Assembly: GCF_051020955.1 (NCBI RefSeq)
Contig: NC_135016.1
Location: forward strand, 17,404,501 to 17,468,500
Origin: Megalopta genalis
Taxonomy: Eukaryota; Arthropoda; Insecta; Hymenoptera; Halictidae
Length of the DNA: 64,000 bases
Direction of reading: 5' to 3'
The notes beneath the pieces were generated by a model. That model did no database searches. It was given only the letters and a program-made list of their open reading frames with translations, and was not told where the DNA came from. The position numbers and the translations under genes are program-made. Positions 21,553-33,726 of this stretch are shown here, piece by piece. The stretch's first letter is position 1. The number at the start of each line of letters is the position of its first letter.

Positions 21553-22705
21553 GATGTACGCGAACTCGAGGGATCGACGGCGGCGAGCAATAATTTCGGC
21601 GGCGTATTCCGAGCAGCGCCGAGGACGAAGATTGTTCTCCGTTATCGCGACCCGTAAAAATGATCAAGAAGTTTTTTAATTGTCGAAGTCCGGGGCGCTC
21701 GTCTGCCTCGCGCAATTAATTGAATCAGAGATGAGACAAGCGGACAGCGAATTTCAGGTAGAGGAGAATGTTCTTCCGAGACGCGAGACGGCGGACGCTT
21801 AATTACGTTGCCGGTGTTTCATCGGGCCGTGGCTACGCCGAAATGGTTAATTACTCACTGTGATCGAGCGACCGGATCCCCCCGGCCCCCGCCCGACCGG
21901 CCAGTTTTATTCATTACGGCGCATTTATATTAACTATTGATCGGGGCGAAGGCGCGCCCTGGCAGAAATGAAAATTTCGCGCGCTCCGCATTCGTCGGGA
22001 ACCGCGGCGACGGTCATTTATGACTCCTCCATCGAATGGCCCCCACCGTAAACGCGCGTATAAATAATCATGATTGGCCATTACGAGAAATTAAGTGGGT
22101 TCCTTTAAATGTCGGCGGGAATTAAGAGCGGGCAATTTTTCAGCGTAAACCCGAGCTACGTCTCCCGCGCGCGCGCGCGAGTGCGCACGGTTTATATCGG
22201 AACCGATGATTTATCGTCATGAAATACCGGAACGATGTACCCCCCCCCCCTTTTTTTTCTCTCCGCCGCGTAACTGTTAAGTGCCGGCACGATGATGGCT
22301 TATTCTTTCGGTGTAAATCTAAGATACAGCCCCCCCCTCCCCCTTCGTAATTAACGCGCGCGAACTTTCCACGGCGCGCGATTTATTCGAGCCTCCGTGG
22401 ACGTTTTATTTTTTGCGAGAGCACCGACGAACCCTCGGTTGTGTACGCGTTCCGCGATTAATGTAATTCTGTCTGTTGATGACAGAAAATGCCGCTAATG
22501 AAGGAAGCGAGAGAGCGGAGAATTTTTTAAAGTCGATCTTCGTTGCACCGGTACAAGGCGAACGGATTCTGTGAATTCCCTTTTAATGATTTTGAGTTGC
22601 AGAATTCATTTCTTGTTTGTGCTGCATTCGAGCACTCAAGATTTCGGAAATTTTTGATGCTGTTCTTAACAACAGGAAATAATGATCATCGCAGAGCCAT
22701 TCTTC
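21553..22705. other. Unique sequence; possible conserved noncoding element
   Basis: The part 21790-22130 is complex, GC-rich DNA with AATGGTTAATTACTCACTG, TTTTATTCATTACGG, CATTTATGACTCCTCC and AATAATCATGATTGG words, a texture typical of homeodomain-bound insect enhancers. Homopolymer runs C10T8 (about 22240) and C7 (about 22330) follow. No coding frame of note. Regulatory function is conjecture. Confidence 0.35.
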
Positions 22706-22902
22706 TAATTTGTTCAAATAAAGAATTATGCCAATAATTTGTTCCAATAAAGTATTAATGTCAATAGTTTATTAGAATAAAGAATTATGTCAATAATTTA
22801 TTCTAATGAAAAATAATGTCAATAATTTATTCTAATAAAGAATTATGTCAATAATTTATTCTAATAAAGAATTATATCAATTATTTGTTCGAATAAAGAA
22901 TT
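22706..22902 (+). repeat. AT-rich tandem repeat, about 29-30 bp
   Basis: Units resemble AATAAAGAATTATGTCAAT followed by AATTTATTCT, repeated about six times with variants. The array runs straight into the 49-bp array that follows and shares GAATAAA with it. Confidence 0.88.
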
Positions 22903-23200
22903 ATTCGAATAAATAGACAGAATAATTCACGACGAATAATAAATAATCGTTATTCGAATAAATAGACAGAATAATTTACCACGAATAATGAATAATCGTT
23001 ATTCGAATAAATAGACAGAATAATTTACGACGAATAATGAATAATCGTTATTCGAATAAATAGACAGAATAATTTACGACGAATAATGAATAATCGTTAT
23101 TCCAATAGATAGACAGAATAATTTACGACGAATAATGAATAATCGTTATTCAAATAAATAGACAGAATAATTTACGACGAATAACGAATAATCGTTATTT
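22903..23200 (+). repeat. 49-bp tandem repeat, six units
   Basis: ATTCGAATAAATAGACAGAA starts at 22903, 22952, 23001, 23050, 23099 and 23148, an exact 49-bp period. Each unit continues TTTACGACGAATAATGAATA then ATCGTT. Near identity between units 2 and 5 implies recent expansion or homogenisation. Confidence 0.95.
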
Positions 23201-23427
23201 AAATCAAATATTCGATTAAAAAGAATTCATTCGTATAATGAGCTAAGATAAATATTTATTCGAGACCAATTAGCGAATAATGCCCAATTCTGACTCCTAA
23301 TTTCTTCGGAACAAGAAGAGAACTATGCTGTCCTGTAAATTGACGATCAAACGCGACCTCGACGATCGATTGCGCTTTGTAAAAAGTGACCATTATAGTT
23401 TCCAAAGTCCCAACGTTTCCAGAGTCC

Positions 23428-24248
23428 TGACGCTCAGATTGTCCACAAAAATGGACAATGTTGGAAGAGAAGATACGATTGTTCGAGCTTTGTTGCTCGC
23501 TTTTTATGGTTATCGATTGTCAACAACTATAAAAACGAATCGCAAGGTTCGTATAATCGTATCTCCTCTTCCCAAATTGTCCATTTTTCTGTACACAACC
23601 TGAGCGTCAGTAAGGGAGACATTACCGTACAGTAATCGCGCTCAGATTGTGCACAAAAATGGACAATTTGGGAAGAGGAGATACCATTATTCGAGCCTTG
23701 CAGCTCGTTATTATAGTTGTCGACAATTCGTGACTATAAAAATGAACCGGAAGGATCGAATAATCATCTCTCTTCTCCCTAAATTGTCCATTTTTCTGTA
23801 CACAACCTGAGCGTCAGTAAGGGAGACATTACTGTACAGTAATCGCGCTCAGATTGTGCACAAAAATGGACAATTTGGGAAGAGGAGATACCATTATTCG
23901 AGCCTTGCAGCTCGTTATTATAGTTGTTGACAATTCGTGACTATAAAAATGAACCGGAAGGATCGAATAATCATCTCTCTTCTCCCTAAATTGTCCATTT
24001 TTCTGTACACAACCTGAGCGTCAGTAAGGGAGACATTACTGTACAGTAATCGCGCTCAGATTGTGCACGAAAATGGACAATTTGGGAAGAGGAGATACCA
24101 TTATTCGAGCCTTGCAGCTCGTTTTTATAGTTGTTGACAATTCGTGACTATAAAAATGAACCGCAAGTATCGAATAATCATCTCTCTTCTCCCTAAATCG
24201 TCCATTTTTGTGGACAATCCGAGCGTCAATCAGAGAGACATTGCTGTA
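23428..24248 (+). repeat. Head-to-tail array of four family A MITEs, 207-bp period
   Basis: Units start near 23428, 23628, 23835 and 24042. Each is a complete arm-centre-inverted arm palindrome. Units 2-4 share the same shortened start, TACAGTAATCGCGCTCAG, which lacks about 14 bp of the usual A end, and each abuts the previous unit's GGGAGACATTACTGTA. The exact 207-bp period and near identity of units 2 and 3 show tandem duplication, not repeated insertion. Confidence 0.93.
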
Positions 24249-25161
24249 ATCATAAATTTCGGATTGTTTCGCGGTTTCGGAACATCGGATCTCTTTTCTC
24301 CGACGACTCCGGCCCAGCAGGACGAGGCCCGGGAGGACTAAGAAGATCCGAGACGGAGCGAAACCTTAGACCGTCTAGAGTCTACGTCACCGGAGAACGG
24401 AATCCATATTGAATTCGAAGGAAGCCGAGCGTCGCGTCCGTGTCCGGGGCGCGCTACGGTGTAGAGTTACTCTGGAAACAGTGGCTCTGTAACGATAATA
24501 AAGCTCCATGAATAATTCATCATTTTTGCAGAGTTCCCGCGAAATGTCTCGTGGGGGCAACGGGGAGGGAGGAGGGAGGGGAGGGGGAAGAAAGAGTCGG
24601 AGGAGCGGCGGGGTCGCTTTCAAAAATTCATAAACCGACTTGCCGCAGCGCGGCGACGGCGGTCGGAATCTGTTTTTGATGCACCTCGACCCACGAATTC
24701 GCCGACGGATCGCCGAATAACCTGCCTGTTCCCGTGCATCGGAAACTAGCTCCCTAACTATCCCGAATGTTCCGGAAAGTTGGCCGAAATCAACGCCGTT
24801 CATGGATACTAGACGTCTGTACACGGGAACGCGTAAATCGACCGCCGCATTAACCGCGGATCGCGGTCGCGAAGTTTATCTCGTTACTGTCGAAATGATC
24901 CGACGAAATTTTTCGGAGCTCCTATTTCGACTTCTCCACGTCGAGCTAGCTCTGAAAATGGAAATGAAAATGAAACGGCGACGACGGTGATCGCCAGGAA
25001 AGAGGATCGCGTGAAGACAGCGTAAAGGTGGTCTTCTCCCTTGGGACGCGTCTGAAAGAGGATTCCGCCTTCGCTCTTTGAAGCTCATCGAATGAAATTA
25101 TCGCGAGGTTTACGGAACTCGTCAGATTCTAAAGATCCATTTACGAGTCGTTCATTCGACA
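24249..25161. other. Unique GC-rich sequence
   Basis: Contains a purine-rich GGGAGGGAGGAGGGAGGGGA block near 24560-24590. A 145-residue minus-strand frame (24387-24824) reads through it as Pro/Leu-rich sequence and is not credible as a gene. Confidence 0.45.
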
Positions 25162-25232
25162 TACAGTTATGTCTCCCTAACTGACGCTTAGAGTTTGTGC
25201 ACAAAAATGGCGAGGCTCATTTTTATAGTTAC
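25162..25232. mobile_element. Family A MITE fragment with B-like junction
   Basis: It starts TACAGTTATGTCTCCCTAAC, TGACGCTTAG, then skips to GCGAGGCTCATTTTTATAGT. It is followed directly by TTACAGTAATTTCTCCCGG, another MITE start. A further family B end lies at 25354-25382 (TACAGTAAATTCTCCCCACT). Confidence 0.65.
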
Positions 25233-25639
25233 AGTAATTTCTCCCGGAAATGCCAAATTTCGGGGTGCCGTGAATTTCCTCGGGCTAGTCCTATGCCTAT
25301 GTTATTTATGTATTATATTGCTCCACTTTTTAACACGTCCGCGCTGTTCGAACTACAGTAAATTCTCCCCACTTTTCCTTCAATAATTCCTTTATTGACA
25401 TAATGGTGAATGATATTTCGAGGTAAAGTTGATCGACCGATGATTATCTTAGTTATCTGAAAGAAATAATACAACATTGTATTCGTATCGAAACCAGCTA
25501 TCGTAATATGACTAAAAAAATGTACAGTCCAATTTTAAAAAATCAACTTGATCTTGAAATGTCGTTCACCATTATGTGAATAAAAAAATTATTGGTACTA
25601 TCTAAAACATCTTTTTATACTGGACACTTTTTATATAAA

Positions 25640-25828
25640 TATTGTTTTCGTAGCTTCGATCTATTTCGAGATATTTCACCGTTCTCAGTTAGGCGTAACA
25701 GCCCGAATGTGTTACTTGCGGCAAATATTACAATAACGCTCGTTCAAAATCGGAATACATTTCTTACCATTAATTTTATAAATTAATATAAAACAGCTGC
25801 TTCCAGTGCTCCGTAAATCTAGCGTTAA
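25640..25828. mobile_element. Family I TTAA element, right part
   Basis: The segment TTACAATAACGCTCGTTCAA, AATATAAAACAGCTGCTTCC and GTGCTCCGTAAATCTAGCGT ending in TTAA (25825-25828) is homologous to the right part of the family I copy at 9795-9900. No matching left end was found. Confidence 0.65.
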
Positions 25829-28292
25829 ACGCTTTGTCTTTTGTTCTTCTAATTATATTCTAGGCTTGGAAAAAAAGCCTTTGGCATAAAGGGCGTCAAC
25901 CCGTCGAATAAACTAATGATAATGATAATAATAATAATAATAATACTAAAGAGAAACACACACACGATGTTATCAATTTATGCACAAGTGCGAAGAGCTA
26001 ACCGTGCACTTCTAGAGAACAATGGAGTCTGCCCCGAAGAATTCCATCACTTTTAGTGTCCCATTAACTGCAAGGTAGACGCAAGGTAACATGTGAAAAA
26101 AACAACAAACTTATTCATTCGTAAAAGTATACTTCGTCGCCTGCGAAATAAATCCCATCCGTTTCTATAAATAATACAAGTCGACGCGTTTCATGAACGC
26201 AGTTTCAGAATCGACGCAAGAAATTTCGTTAGCAATGCAAAAACGAGGACATACTCTTCGCTCGACGGTTTCTTTACCGTTTCAAAAATCGCAGAACGCT
26301 CACGGCGAACACCTGCTGTAAATGCAATGATCGATGGACCGCGATCGAACGAGTGCCGCAGCTGATCGCAGTGAAGTTGCGAAGAAAAAAAAATTGTCTC
26401 GATAGACGCGCCGCGAGACTTTGGAACGACAAATTCCGGGTAGCTCTTTTTTCTCTTTTTCTCCGCCGGTGTACGGTGTTCATAATGTTCGGATGCCGGC
26501 GATGTATATGTTTAGCCGGACGATGATCGTTCCGTAGGCGAAACGTCGTGGAAACGGAACGCGGGATTCGTCGACGGCGAGCCGGTAGACACGCGGCATG
26601 CTTACTCACGTGGTTACACGGTGCCCCTGTCACGTGGATTCTTTTCTGTTTGCTTTATCTTTGACCCCGGTGGCAAGCTAACAAGGCCCCGACCCCGGCA
26701 AGACACACGCCGGACAATTCTGCGGATCCCCCGATTCGGCCAGTCATTACAACTATTACAACGGGACCTTCAATTTGACCCCTCGAGTAGATTAACGACT
26801 TCATCTTGCCTGACGGGGAACACTCTGTCGCGTGCACGCTCGCCTCGTTCGTGCCCATCAGCGCGATTGTTCGCTGATTCGACCGTGGGTTTGCGCTGTC
26901 AGGCCGAGCACCAGCGCTATTACCGCGAGGAATCTCCGATCGAATGGCAAGATTTATGTCAAACGTCGTTTCCGACGCGCCTTTGGCCCGTCGCGATCTG
27001 CCGTAATGAAAGCGGCTTGTGTGCCCGGGGAAAATTATTAATTAGCATTTTAAAAGACTACCGAGCCGGGGACGCTGCTCCGGCCGGGGGACTCCCAGAG
27101 GATTCTCCAAGTCGTCGAGAGAGAGAGAGAGAGATAGAGAGCGTAAGCGAGAGAGAGCATGAGAGAGAGAGCGGGAGAGAGAGCGTAAGCGAGACACAGA
27201 GAGCGAGAGCGAGAAAGAGAGGGAGCGCGGAGAGAGAGAGAGAGGGAGAGAGAGAGAGAGAGGGAGAGAGAGAGAGTGCGAGGGCGAGAGTGCGAGAGAG
27301 AAATCGCAAGTGCGAGAGCGCGAGAGAGAAATCGCGAGTGCGAGAGCGCGAGAGAGAAATCGCGAGAGAGAAAGAGAGCACGAGGGCGAGAGCGCGAGGG
27401 CGAGAGCGCGAGAGAGAGGGAGCGCGAGAGAGAAATCGTGATAGAGAGAGAAAGAGAGAGAGAGGGAGGGCGAGCAGCTCGATCGGAACTCGAAGAACCG
27501 TCGAGAGCTATCGAGATGCCTGTTCAAGTGCTATGGGAGGCCATGGGGGCAGAGACGCGGCTACAAGTGCGAAGGTAGCTTGGCCAAAGATAGCTCGAAG
27601 GGTCAAGGGTGGACGGTGATAGCCGGTATCCGTTGTGTAACTTGGATTCTTCGAGTCTTCCTATTAGAATCAACGTACGTACGCGACAAACGAGCCGAAT
27701 TCAAGCGGCCTTTTTGCACCGTGGGAAGAATTTTTGCCACGGTGTGCCGCAACAAGACGAACGGTCCAAGTTTTCATTTCGTTGTACAATTTCACCGGAC
27801 AGTTTTACAATCGCGCGTTTATCTTCCTCTCCTAGAGAAATGCTTGTACAAACGTTTTTCCTCGCACACCTTCTTCCTTGCCTCGCTAATGAAATTTTAA
27901 GACCAACGCAATTGGAACAATTAAAAAAGATAGAATCGCGCGAGAAGAGCCAAACGCTTGTATTTATTCTACTTTCGACACACTTTCGCGCAGTTTCATC
28001 TACGTCGTATTCTTCTACCGTCGCCGTTAACCGTCCAGAGAATATTCAGTTGAAAATTGCTGCCGTGAAAATATGCTGACCAAATTAAGCATGCCTTTAT
28101 TCTCCAACACGGACGCGCGATATTAAATGTACTGCGAGAAAGACATATGCAATCTTCATTTTTATGCAGTTTCGAAAGATAGAAACAGAGAGAAAGAGCA
28201 TGCATTTTTCCATCTTTTCAGTTTCGACGGAACGTTAAGGGGCGCGAATTTTTCTGCCACAGATTTTTCGGTAGCTAGTTATATGAAACTAA
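25829..28292. other. Unique sequence around a large GA tract; no supported gene
   Basis: An (ATAATA)n run lies near 25920-25945. From 26480 to 27080 the DNA is GC-rich and complex. The longest open frame in the window (332 residues, 26621-27619) crosses the GA tract, where it reads as Arg-Glu repeats; the mirror frames on the other strand read Leu-Ser. These are artefacts of a period-two sequence. A 156-residue frame at 27609-28079 has no motif. Confidence 0.5.
27118..27475 (+). repeat. Long GA-rich tract with 28-bp internal repeat
   Basis: About 350 bases of almost pure purine on the plus strand, broken by single C or T. Inside it, GAGAGAGAAATCGC recurs with AAATCGC at 27301, 27329 and 27357, a 28-bp period. 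The many GAGAG words are potential sites for a GAGA-factor-like protein, which is inference. Confidence 0.92.
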
Positions 28293-28750
28293 TTAACCCT
28301 TTGCACTCGAGCGGCGACTCCGAGGCACCGCGAAAATTGTTACACCACGTTCTAAGATAATTTTTGTGTAATAGCAAAGCTTTGTTAAAATTTTTGTATC
28401 AAATATATATATAAGTATATATATAAATATATATAATATAATAATATTAAATAAATAAATAACTATATAAATATAATATAAATAAATATAATAGAGTTAA
28501 ATAAAATATAAATAATATAAATAATATAATAATATAATAATATAATACATATATAATATATATATATATATATTATTTTTTAAATAAAACTTCGTTAATA
28601 CATTTTCATCGAAACAATCGTGCCTATTCTTCCAATGTTTCCTGCCAGATTTTACGGTTTAATTGATTTCTGCCGCCTGTATTGCGGCATTGGACCGTTA
28701 AGAGTTAATTTAAATTTACAGTTAATACGGCGTCGAGTGCAAATGATTAA
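28293..28750. mobile_element. Family E piggyBac-like MITE expanded by AT repeats
   Basis: It begins TTAACCCTTTGCACTCGAGC and GGCGACTCCGAGGCACCG and ends GGCGTCGAGTGCAAATGATTAA, so it lies in the opposite orientation to the copies at 2.9 and 33.3 kb. Its interior holds about 250 bp of TATAAATAT/ATAATATAA simple sequence, which accounts for its 458-bp length against about 230-265 for the others. Confidence 0.8.
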
Positions 28751-30539
28751 TCCAGGTTTGCAAATTGCCTGAAACGCGGTCGCAAAGCGTGCCACAAAAT
28801 ATACGGAAAAATTCGATCGCGTTTTCCGAAAAGCAAAATATATACGGCAACACGCAATAATACGCAATATACTGTATAAAAAAGAATCTACAAATATTTG
28901 CAAATTTAATCGATGCAAAATTTCCCGTCACTTGGGAATATATTTCGGCGAGCGCGGCCCGGGGGAAATGAAAAATGTCCGGGAATCGCGGCTCGCGCGC
29001 GCGCGCGCCGACAGGAAATCAGAAACTTATTCCGGCCGGTATCAAGTCTATTTACTCGGGGGGCTTATCGCGCGGACAACAAACGTAAACTGGTGTAATT
29101 GTTCGCGGATTATCGCGCGGTGTAGAAATGCCAGAAAATATTCTCGCGCAGCGAGCGGTATGCAAATAGAGGGAGCCGGGCGCGGTTGGACATCGTTTCG
29201 ACGCCGCTGGAACAGTGAAACTTCGCGTGACGCGGAGAACTGTTTTAATTGGTTCCGGTTTTGGATTCCAGTCAACTGCGAACAGCCAGATAGCGGGACA
29301 GAGAGAAAGAGTTAGAAAGAGAGAAATAGAGAGAAATAGAGAGACAGAGACAGAGACCGGAGCGACTCGACTCGACGCGACGCTCGAAGCCGAAACGCGC
29401 GCGTTCCCGGTGAAAAATAGACGTTCCCGGGGTTCGAGGGCAACGCCGAAAACAACGAGACAGCCCTGCCATTACATTAGAATCGCACCGGTCGCCCATT
29501 AGTCTCGGGGCGTGTAACGATAACTCCGGTGATTTGTATTATACCGTAGAATTGCGCGCGGCACGTTCCGCCGTTTCGCGTTTCCGCTGAAATTTTCTCG
29601 ATCCTCGGCGAATAAACTTCCTGTAACCCTTTCGCTACGGAGCGCTTGCGTGAAAATGTGATCGCTGCGAACGGAGCGTATTATCGAGTAGTTGGCACTG
29701 TAATACGGAATGTATTTCTGGTTTCAAGTTTTCCAAATATATTATAGTTTTTCAAATATATAGTAAAAAAATAGTATAAATATAGTATAAAAAGAAAATA
29801 GTATAGTAAATATATATAATATAGTTCCAAATATATTATAGTTTCAAGTCCAAATATATTATAGTAATGCTCGAATAAAACCGACAACTTAACATTTTTA
29901 TTTCTAATTTTTTGTCACGATTCGAAGACAATAATTCGGAGGCCCCATGCCGCGTTATTTTGTCCTCCGAGAACATCGTCGACTCTTGGCATCGACGTGG
30001 CAATAAATTACACAGGCGTAGGACCAGGGAAATTCACAGCAACCCGAGATTTGGCATTTCCGGGAGAAATTACTGCGCGTCGAAACTCGTCGAAACGAAG
30101 TCGTTACTGTTTTTCTTGCATGGCAAACGTTTTCAGTATCGGTATTTTCACTTTCGGTATTTTCGCTGTCACTCGTGAAAAATATTCTCCTAAATTTTCT
30201 TTTCCCCATGATTTGATAATGGGTCTAAAAAAATTAAATACTTAAAAACTCAACGTATTATCGCAAAGGCAGAAATTGAGTATTTACCCGCGAATTATTA
30301 AAATTAAGCCGACAAAATTATTTTAGAATTATAAATTCGTGTAAACCTTTTAATCGCTACTATTACAAATTGCTGGTACATATCCGTCGCTGGCAATGTT
30401 CTAAAGAAGACTGAAACTGTGTATCGTTAGAATAAAACACAATATCGTCTTGTCAATAGTGTTATATTTCACGATAGTCAATTGTTTAAGGCATGCGGCG
30501 TTGCCAGATACTCGATTAACAAAAGTATCTCACGTAAAG
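28751..30539. other. Unique sequence
   Basis: GC-rich from 28930 to 29690, with (CG)n at about 28993-29007 and a GAGA-rich stretch at 29299-29358. AT-rich with ATAGTATAAATATAG-type repeats at 29740-29870. CCAAATATATTATAGT occurs three times near 29734, 29828 and 29853. No gene is called. Confidence 0.45.
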
Positions 30540-30779
30540 TATTAGGTCTACCGGAAAGTTCTGTCCGATAATGTCATTGCAAATTTCGATAGATATGCAC
30601 ATATTCGTTTGAGACATATATTTTTGAAAAATGTTGCTCACAAATTGCCATCGCGCTGGCAAGAGGTCATAAGCAACGACGGAAATTATATTGTACAATA
30701 AATATTACTAAATTTATGAAAAATCTATTATTTCCTTTCATTTCTCAAACGGACAGAACTTTCCGGTAGACCTAATATG
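30539..30779 (+). mobile_element. Deleted mariner-like element
   Basis: TTAGGTCTACCGGAAAGTTC at the left is exactly inverted at the right (GAACTTTCCGGTAGACCTAA), with TA outside each end. The internal sequence keeps the last part of a mariner transposase on the plus strand, ending with the residues LPSRWQEVISNDGNYIVQ and a stop at 30699-30701. The catalytic domain is gone. At about 240 bp it cannot mobilise itself. Confidence 0.88.
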
Positions 30780-30799
30780 AAATAAAAGCACATATGGTA

Positions 30800-30881
30800 T
30801 GAACGTATATATACGCTCTTCGTATACGAATGGTCATTCTTCGAGTGCGTATATATACGCCCATCGGAGCAAAAGGATTAA
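30800..30881. repeat. Subterminal palindromes next to TTAA
   Basis: CGTATATATACG occurs twice, within GAACGTATATATACGCTC and GTGCGTATATATACGCCC, separated by CGTATACGAATGG. The block ends ATCGGAGCAAAAGGATTAA. This is the layout of one end of a TTAA-type element; the opposite end was not identified. Confidence 0.5.
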
Positions 30882-33296
30882 AAAGAATATCGTAGAATAT
30901 TCGAACGTGGCTGCGGCGAAAATTAGTTGCCGCCGTCACGAAAATCGCGCACCGTGAATTCCATTTCAGCGAAATTCGCTGACCACGTTCGACCGAATCC
31001 GAATAAATATTCGAATGAAACGGTACCAGAAGCTCGGCGGGCGCGCGGGCCGTTTCGCCCTTCGGGCTACATAATATTTCGCGTAATCACGAGCATCGAC
31101 TTGTACCGGCCCGATTATGGGTGTGGAAAATGGAATATCGTAGAAACGAGCGGGTCGGTCCCGTTTCGCGGAATGACTTCTCGCGCGGCTGCGGCGGCGC
31201 GGAAAATCCTACAAAAGGCTCGCCTGAAATTTTCACCGGCCAGCCGGCTACACAATTGCTCCGAAGAGAACCGAACGTCGGCGAGAGCTCCGCGGCAACA
31301 CGATTACGAATTCCCTCTATAGGGGATCCACAAAGAGGAACAACTTCCTACGTTTCGACGTTTCGAAGGCGAACAAAAAGCAGCTCGGATATGCGGGCGG
31401 CACGACGTCGCAGCGACGGGAGAACCGCCGACGCGCTGCCGTCGAGCCGGTTCAACGAAATTACACCGCCACCCATCCATCATTCGTTGCCGCCACAATA
31501 GGCGTCGGCTTTGGGCGCGATACAGTTGCAACGACCGCGCGGAAACATCGCCGCGCTCGGCCGCGGAGGCCGACAATTTTCCCTGCCATTAGGTCAGCCG
31601 AGACGAGAATCGCCGCCGGAGGGCCATCATTGTTCCATCCGACGAAAACGACCGACAGATGTTCATAGGCGTCTTCGGCAACCGCCTCGCCGAATGCTAA
31701 TGCGAACGGCAAACTGCCGTTCCCGGCCAACTTCGAAACTGTCTTCGACCGTGGAACGTATTCAGGATTTTGAGGAAAGCCGCGCGCGAGAGCCGGTTCT
31801 TTCACGTAGACGCAATTAACGCGACCTCGTCCTCGCGACCGAGGTTTGCTCGTAATCAGAATAATTAGATACGGTTTCACTTTGTTTCCAATTTAACCGG
31901 ACACCTCGTGTCATTTATCTTCGCGCATTCGCGGTGTGTACGGATTTTTCGATTTCAAGAAAATGTGCGAATCGACGAACGTCTAGTCTAACGAAGTCTG
32001 ATCAACGGAAGTCTATTTTTAGCTTCGTTTTTCGGTCTTTCGATCGACGAAGGAATTTTCTTTCTATTCCCAATTTTCGGAAAATGATGTACGAAAACGA
32101 GGATTCGCGCTAAGATTCGCAGTTTAACGATGACTATAACTTATTGTGGTACGTTCTCTTTTTTACGAGGTGGGAATATTTCTTTTAAAACGAGCATATT
32201 TTCGTTGCACGAGCGAGTCTTGCTCGCAATGAAAACGATCGAATACGATTCTCCCTTTGTCTTTAATTCACTGGTCGCGTCAACTAGTTCGTCCGCAACG
32301 ACGACGGATTACTCCTACACATTTTTATACAAATTGCGAATATCTCTACTAAAAAGAACATTTTCACCAGTGCCTGGCCTTCGGGAGAACGGCGCTGAAA
32401 CATCGGCCGAGGGGATCGAGATTCGCCGAATGGAAGGCTCGCTAACGGCGAATGGAATTCCGTAATCGAGCGTACGCTTTCGCCTTTCATAATTGTCCTG
32501 TGGCTTTTTCGGGTTTACAGGCCTCGCTCGGCAAGGAAAACAGACTATTGTTTCGTCGGAACGCTATCAGGCACGATATTGCGTTACCTGTACCGGGCTC
32601 GTCGATCCCACTCCCACACGGCAGACCAGTTTACTTTGCGAATCGTTATACGATTTGGATTCGAGCCGAGCGCGGATCTGTGTTTGCGTTCGCCGACTCC
32701 ACACACGGCTGCCTCGGAAAAATACTCTTGACGGCCCGGCCGAGCTCGCGAGGACCGTACGCGGCGGTGGTCATCGTATCGGTCGGAAGTCGATCCTCGA
32801 AAGTTTTTGCAGATCGCCGCGGAATTATGATGATCGACAAAAAACTCTGGTAACAGATGATGAGAAAAAGTTGGAACGTTGGCTTCTGCGGAGAATTGCC
32901 GTTGAATTCAGTGATCATAGGGACGAAGTCGACGTATGAATTCGTATTAGCGCGTGCGTTAGCTTCGAGACGTTTTTTGCGCTCGAAGCTTATTTCTCTC
33001 GCGATTTTCAATCTTACGCGATGCGTTGCGATTTATAGATGTGAAATTCAGCCTATCGGCGCTTGCAAACGGCTGTTTTAATACGAAGAGATTTAGTATC
33101 GTCGAGATTATGGCGATCGAGATTTTTTAATATTTTAATTCGAAATCCGGCATATCCCTTCTGATCTGTATAGTAGCTTCGGTTTAAGTGATTTATGGCA
33201 ATTCATACATATGAGATTGAAGCTAGTGGCACGCGCAATACTTGCACTTTCAAGTTTTTTTTTAATACGAGGAAATTGAACACAGTCTGAAGTAAT
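30882..33296. other. Unique sequence, GC-rich between 30960 and 31830
   Basis: No repeats recognised over about 2.4 kb. Frames of 131, 126, 139, 133 and 148 residues overlap in several phases and strands at 30927-31880 and 32452-32939. None carries a domain I recognise and none dominates the others, so I do not call an exon. This is one of the longer repeat-free stretches and a reasonable place to test for conserved noncoding DNA. Confidence 0.4.
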
Positions 33297-33524
33297 TAGT
33301 CCTTTGCACTCGAAGCTGTTTTAACTGTAAATCTAAAATCATTTTTCTGACTTGTAGTATTTTTATTTTATGCATATGAAATTTATAGTCTTGCGACTCG
33401 TACAACAGTTAGACTATTAACAATTTTTTACGTCTGGACTTTCATAGTATAAAAGTTATCTTGGAACGTGATGTAACAAATTTTAACGGTGCCTCAGAGT
33501 CACCGCTCGAGTGCAAAGGGTTAC
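33297..33524. mobile_element. Family E piggyBac-like MITE
   Basis: It starts TTAGTCCTTTGCACTCGAAG and ends CACCGCTCGAGTGCAAAGGG then TTAC. The interior has TTTTATTTTATGCATATGAA and ACGGTGCCTCAGAGTCACCG. Both flanking tetramers are one change away from TTAA. Confidence 0.83.
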
Positions 33525-33544
33525 ATTTCTAGACCCGACGTGAA

Positions 33545-33726
33545 TACAGTAAATTCTGCCTAATTTTCCTTCAGCTTGCAAACGAAAATGGTCGAAAATG
33601 GAATTTGGCTCGTTTTCATAGTCGCCGATTGTCGATAATTATAAAAACGACGCGCAAGGCTCTCCTGTTCTCAAATTGTCCACTTTCGTTTACCAGCTGA
33701 CCAAAAATCAGTGAGAACGAACCGTA
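33545..33726. mobile_element. Family B MITE, nearly complete
   Basis: It begins TACAGTAAATTCTGCCTAAT, CTTCAGCTTGCAAACGAAAA, turns at TCGCCGATTGTCGATAATTA, and returns with TCTCAAATTGTCCACTTTCG and a degenerate right end ending CCGTA. It lies only 21 bp after a family E element. Confidence 0.82.

Noticed and set aside
22903..23200. CRISPR-like array
   Set aside because: The 49-bp units are contiguous with no unique spacers, in AT-rich eukaryotic DNA. It is a plain tandem repeat.
26621..27619. 332-residue open frame, the longest in the window
   Set aside because: It is held open by the GA tract, which reads as Arg-Glu repeats in this frame and Leu-Ser on the other strand. The rest has no domain.
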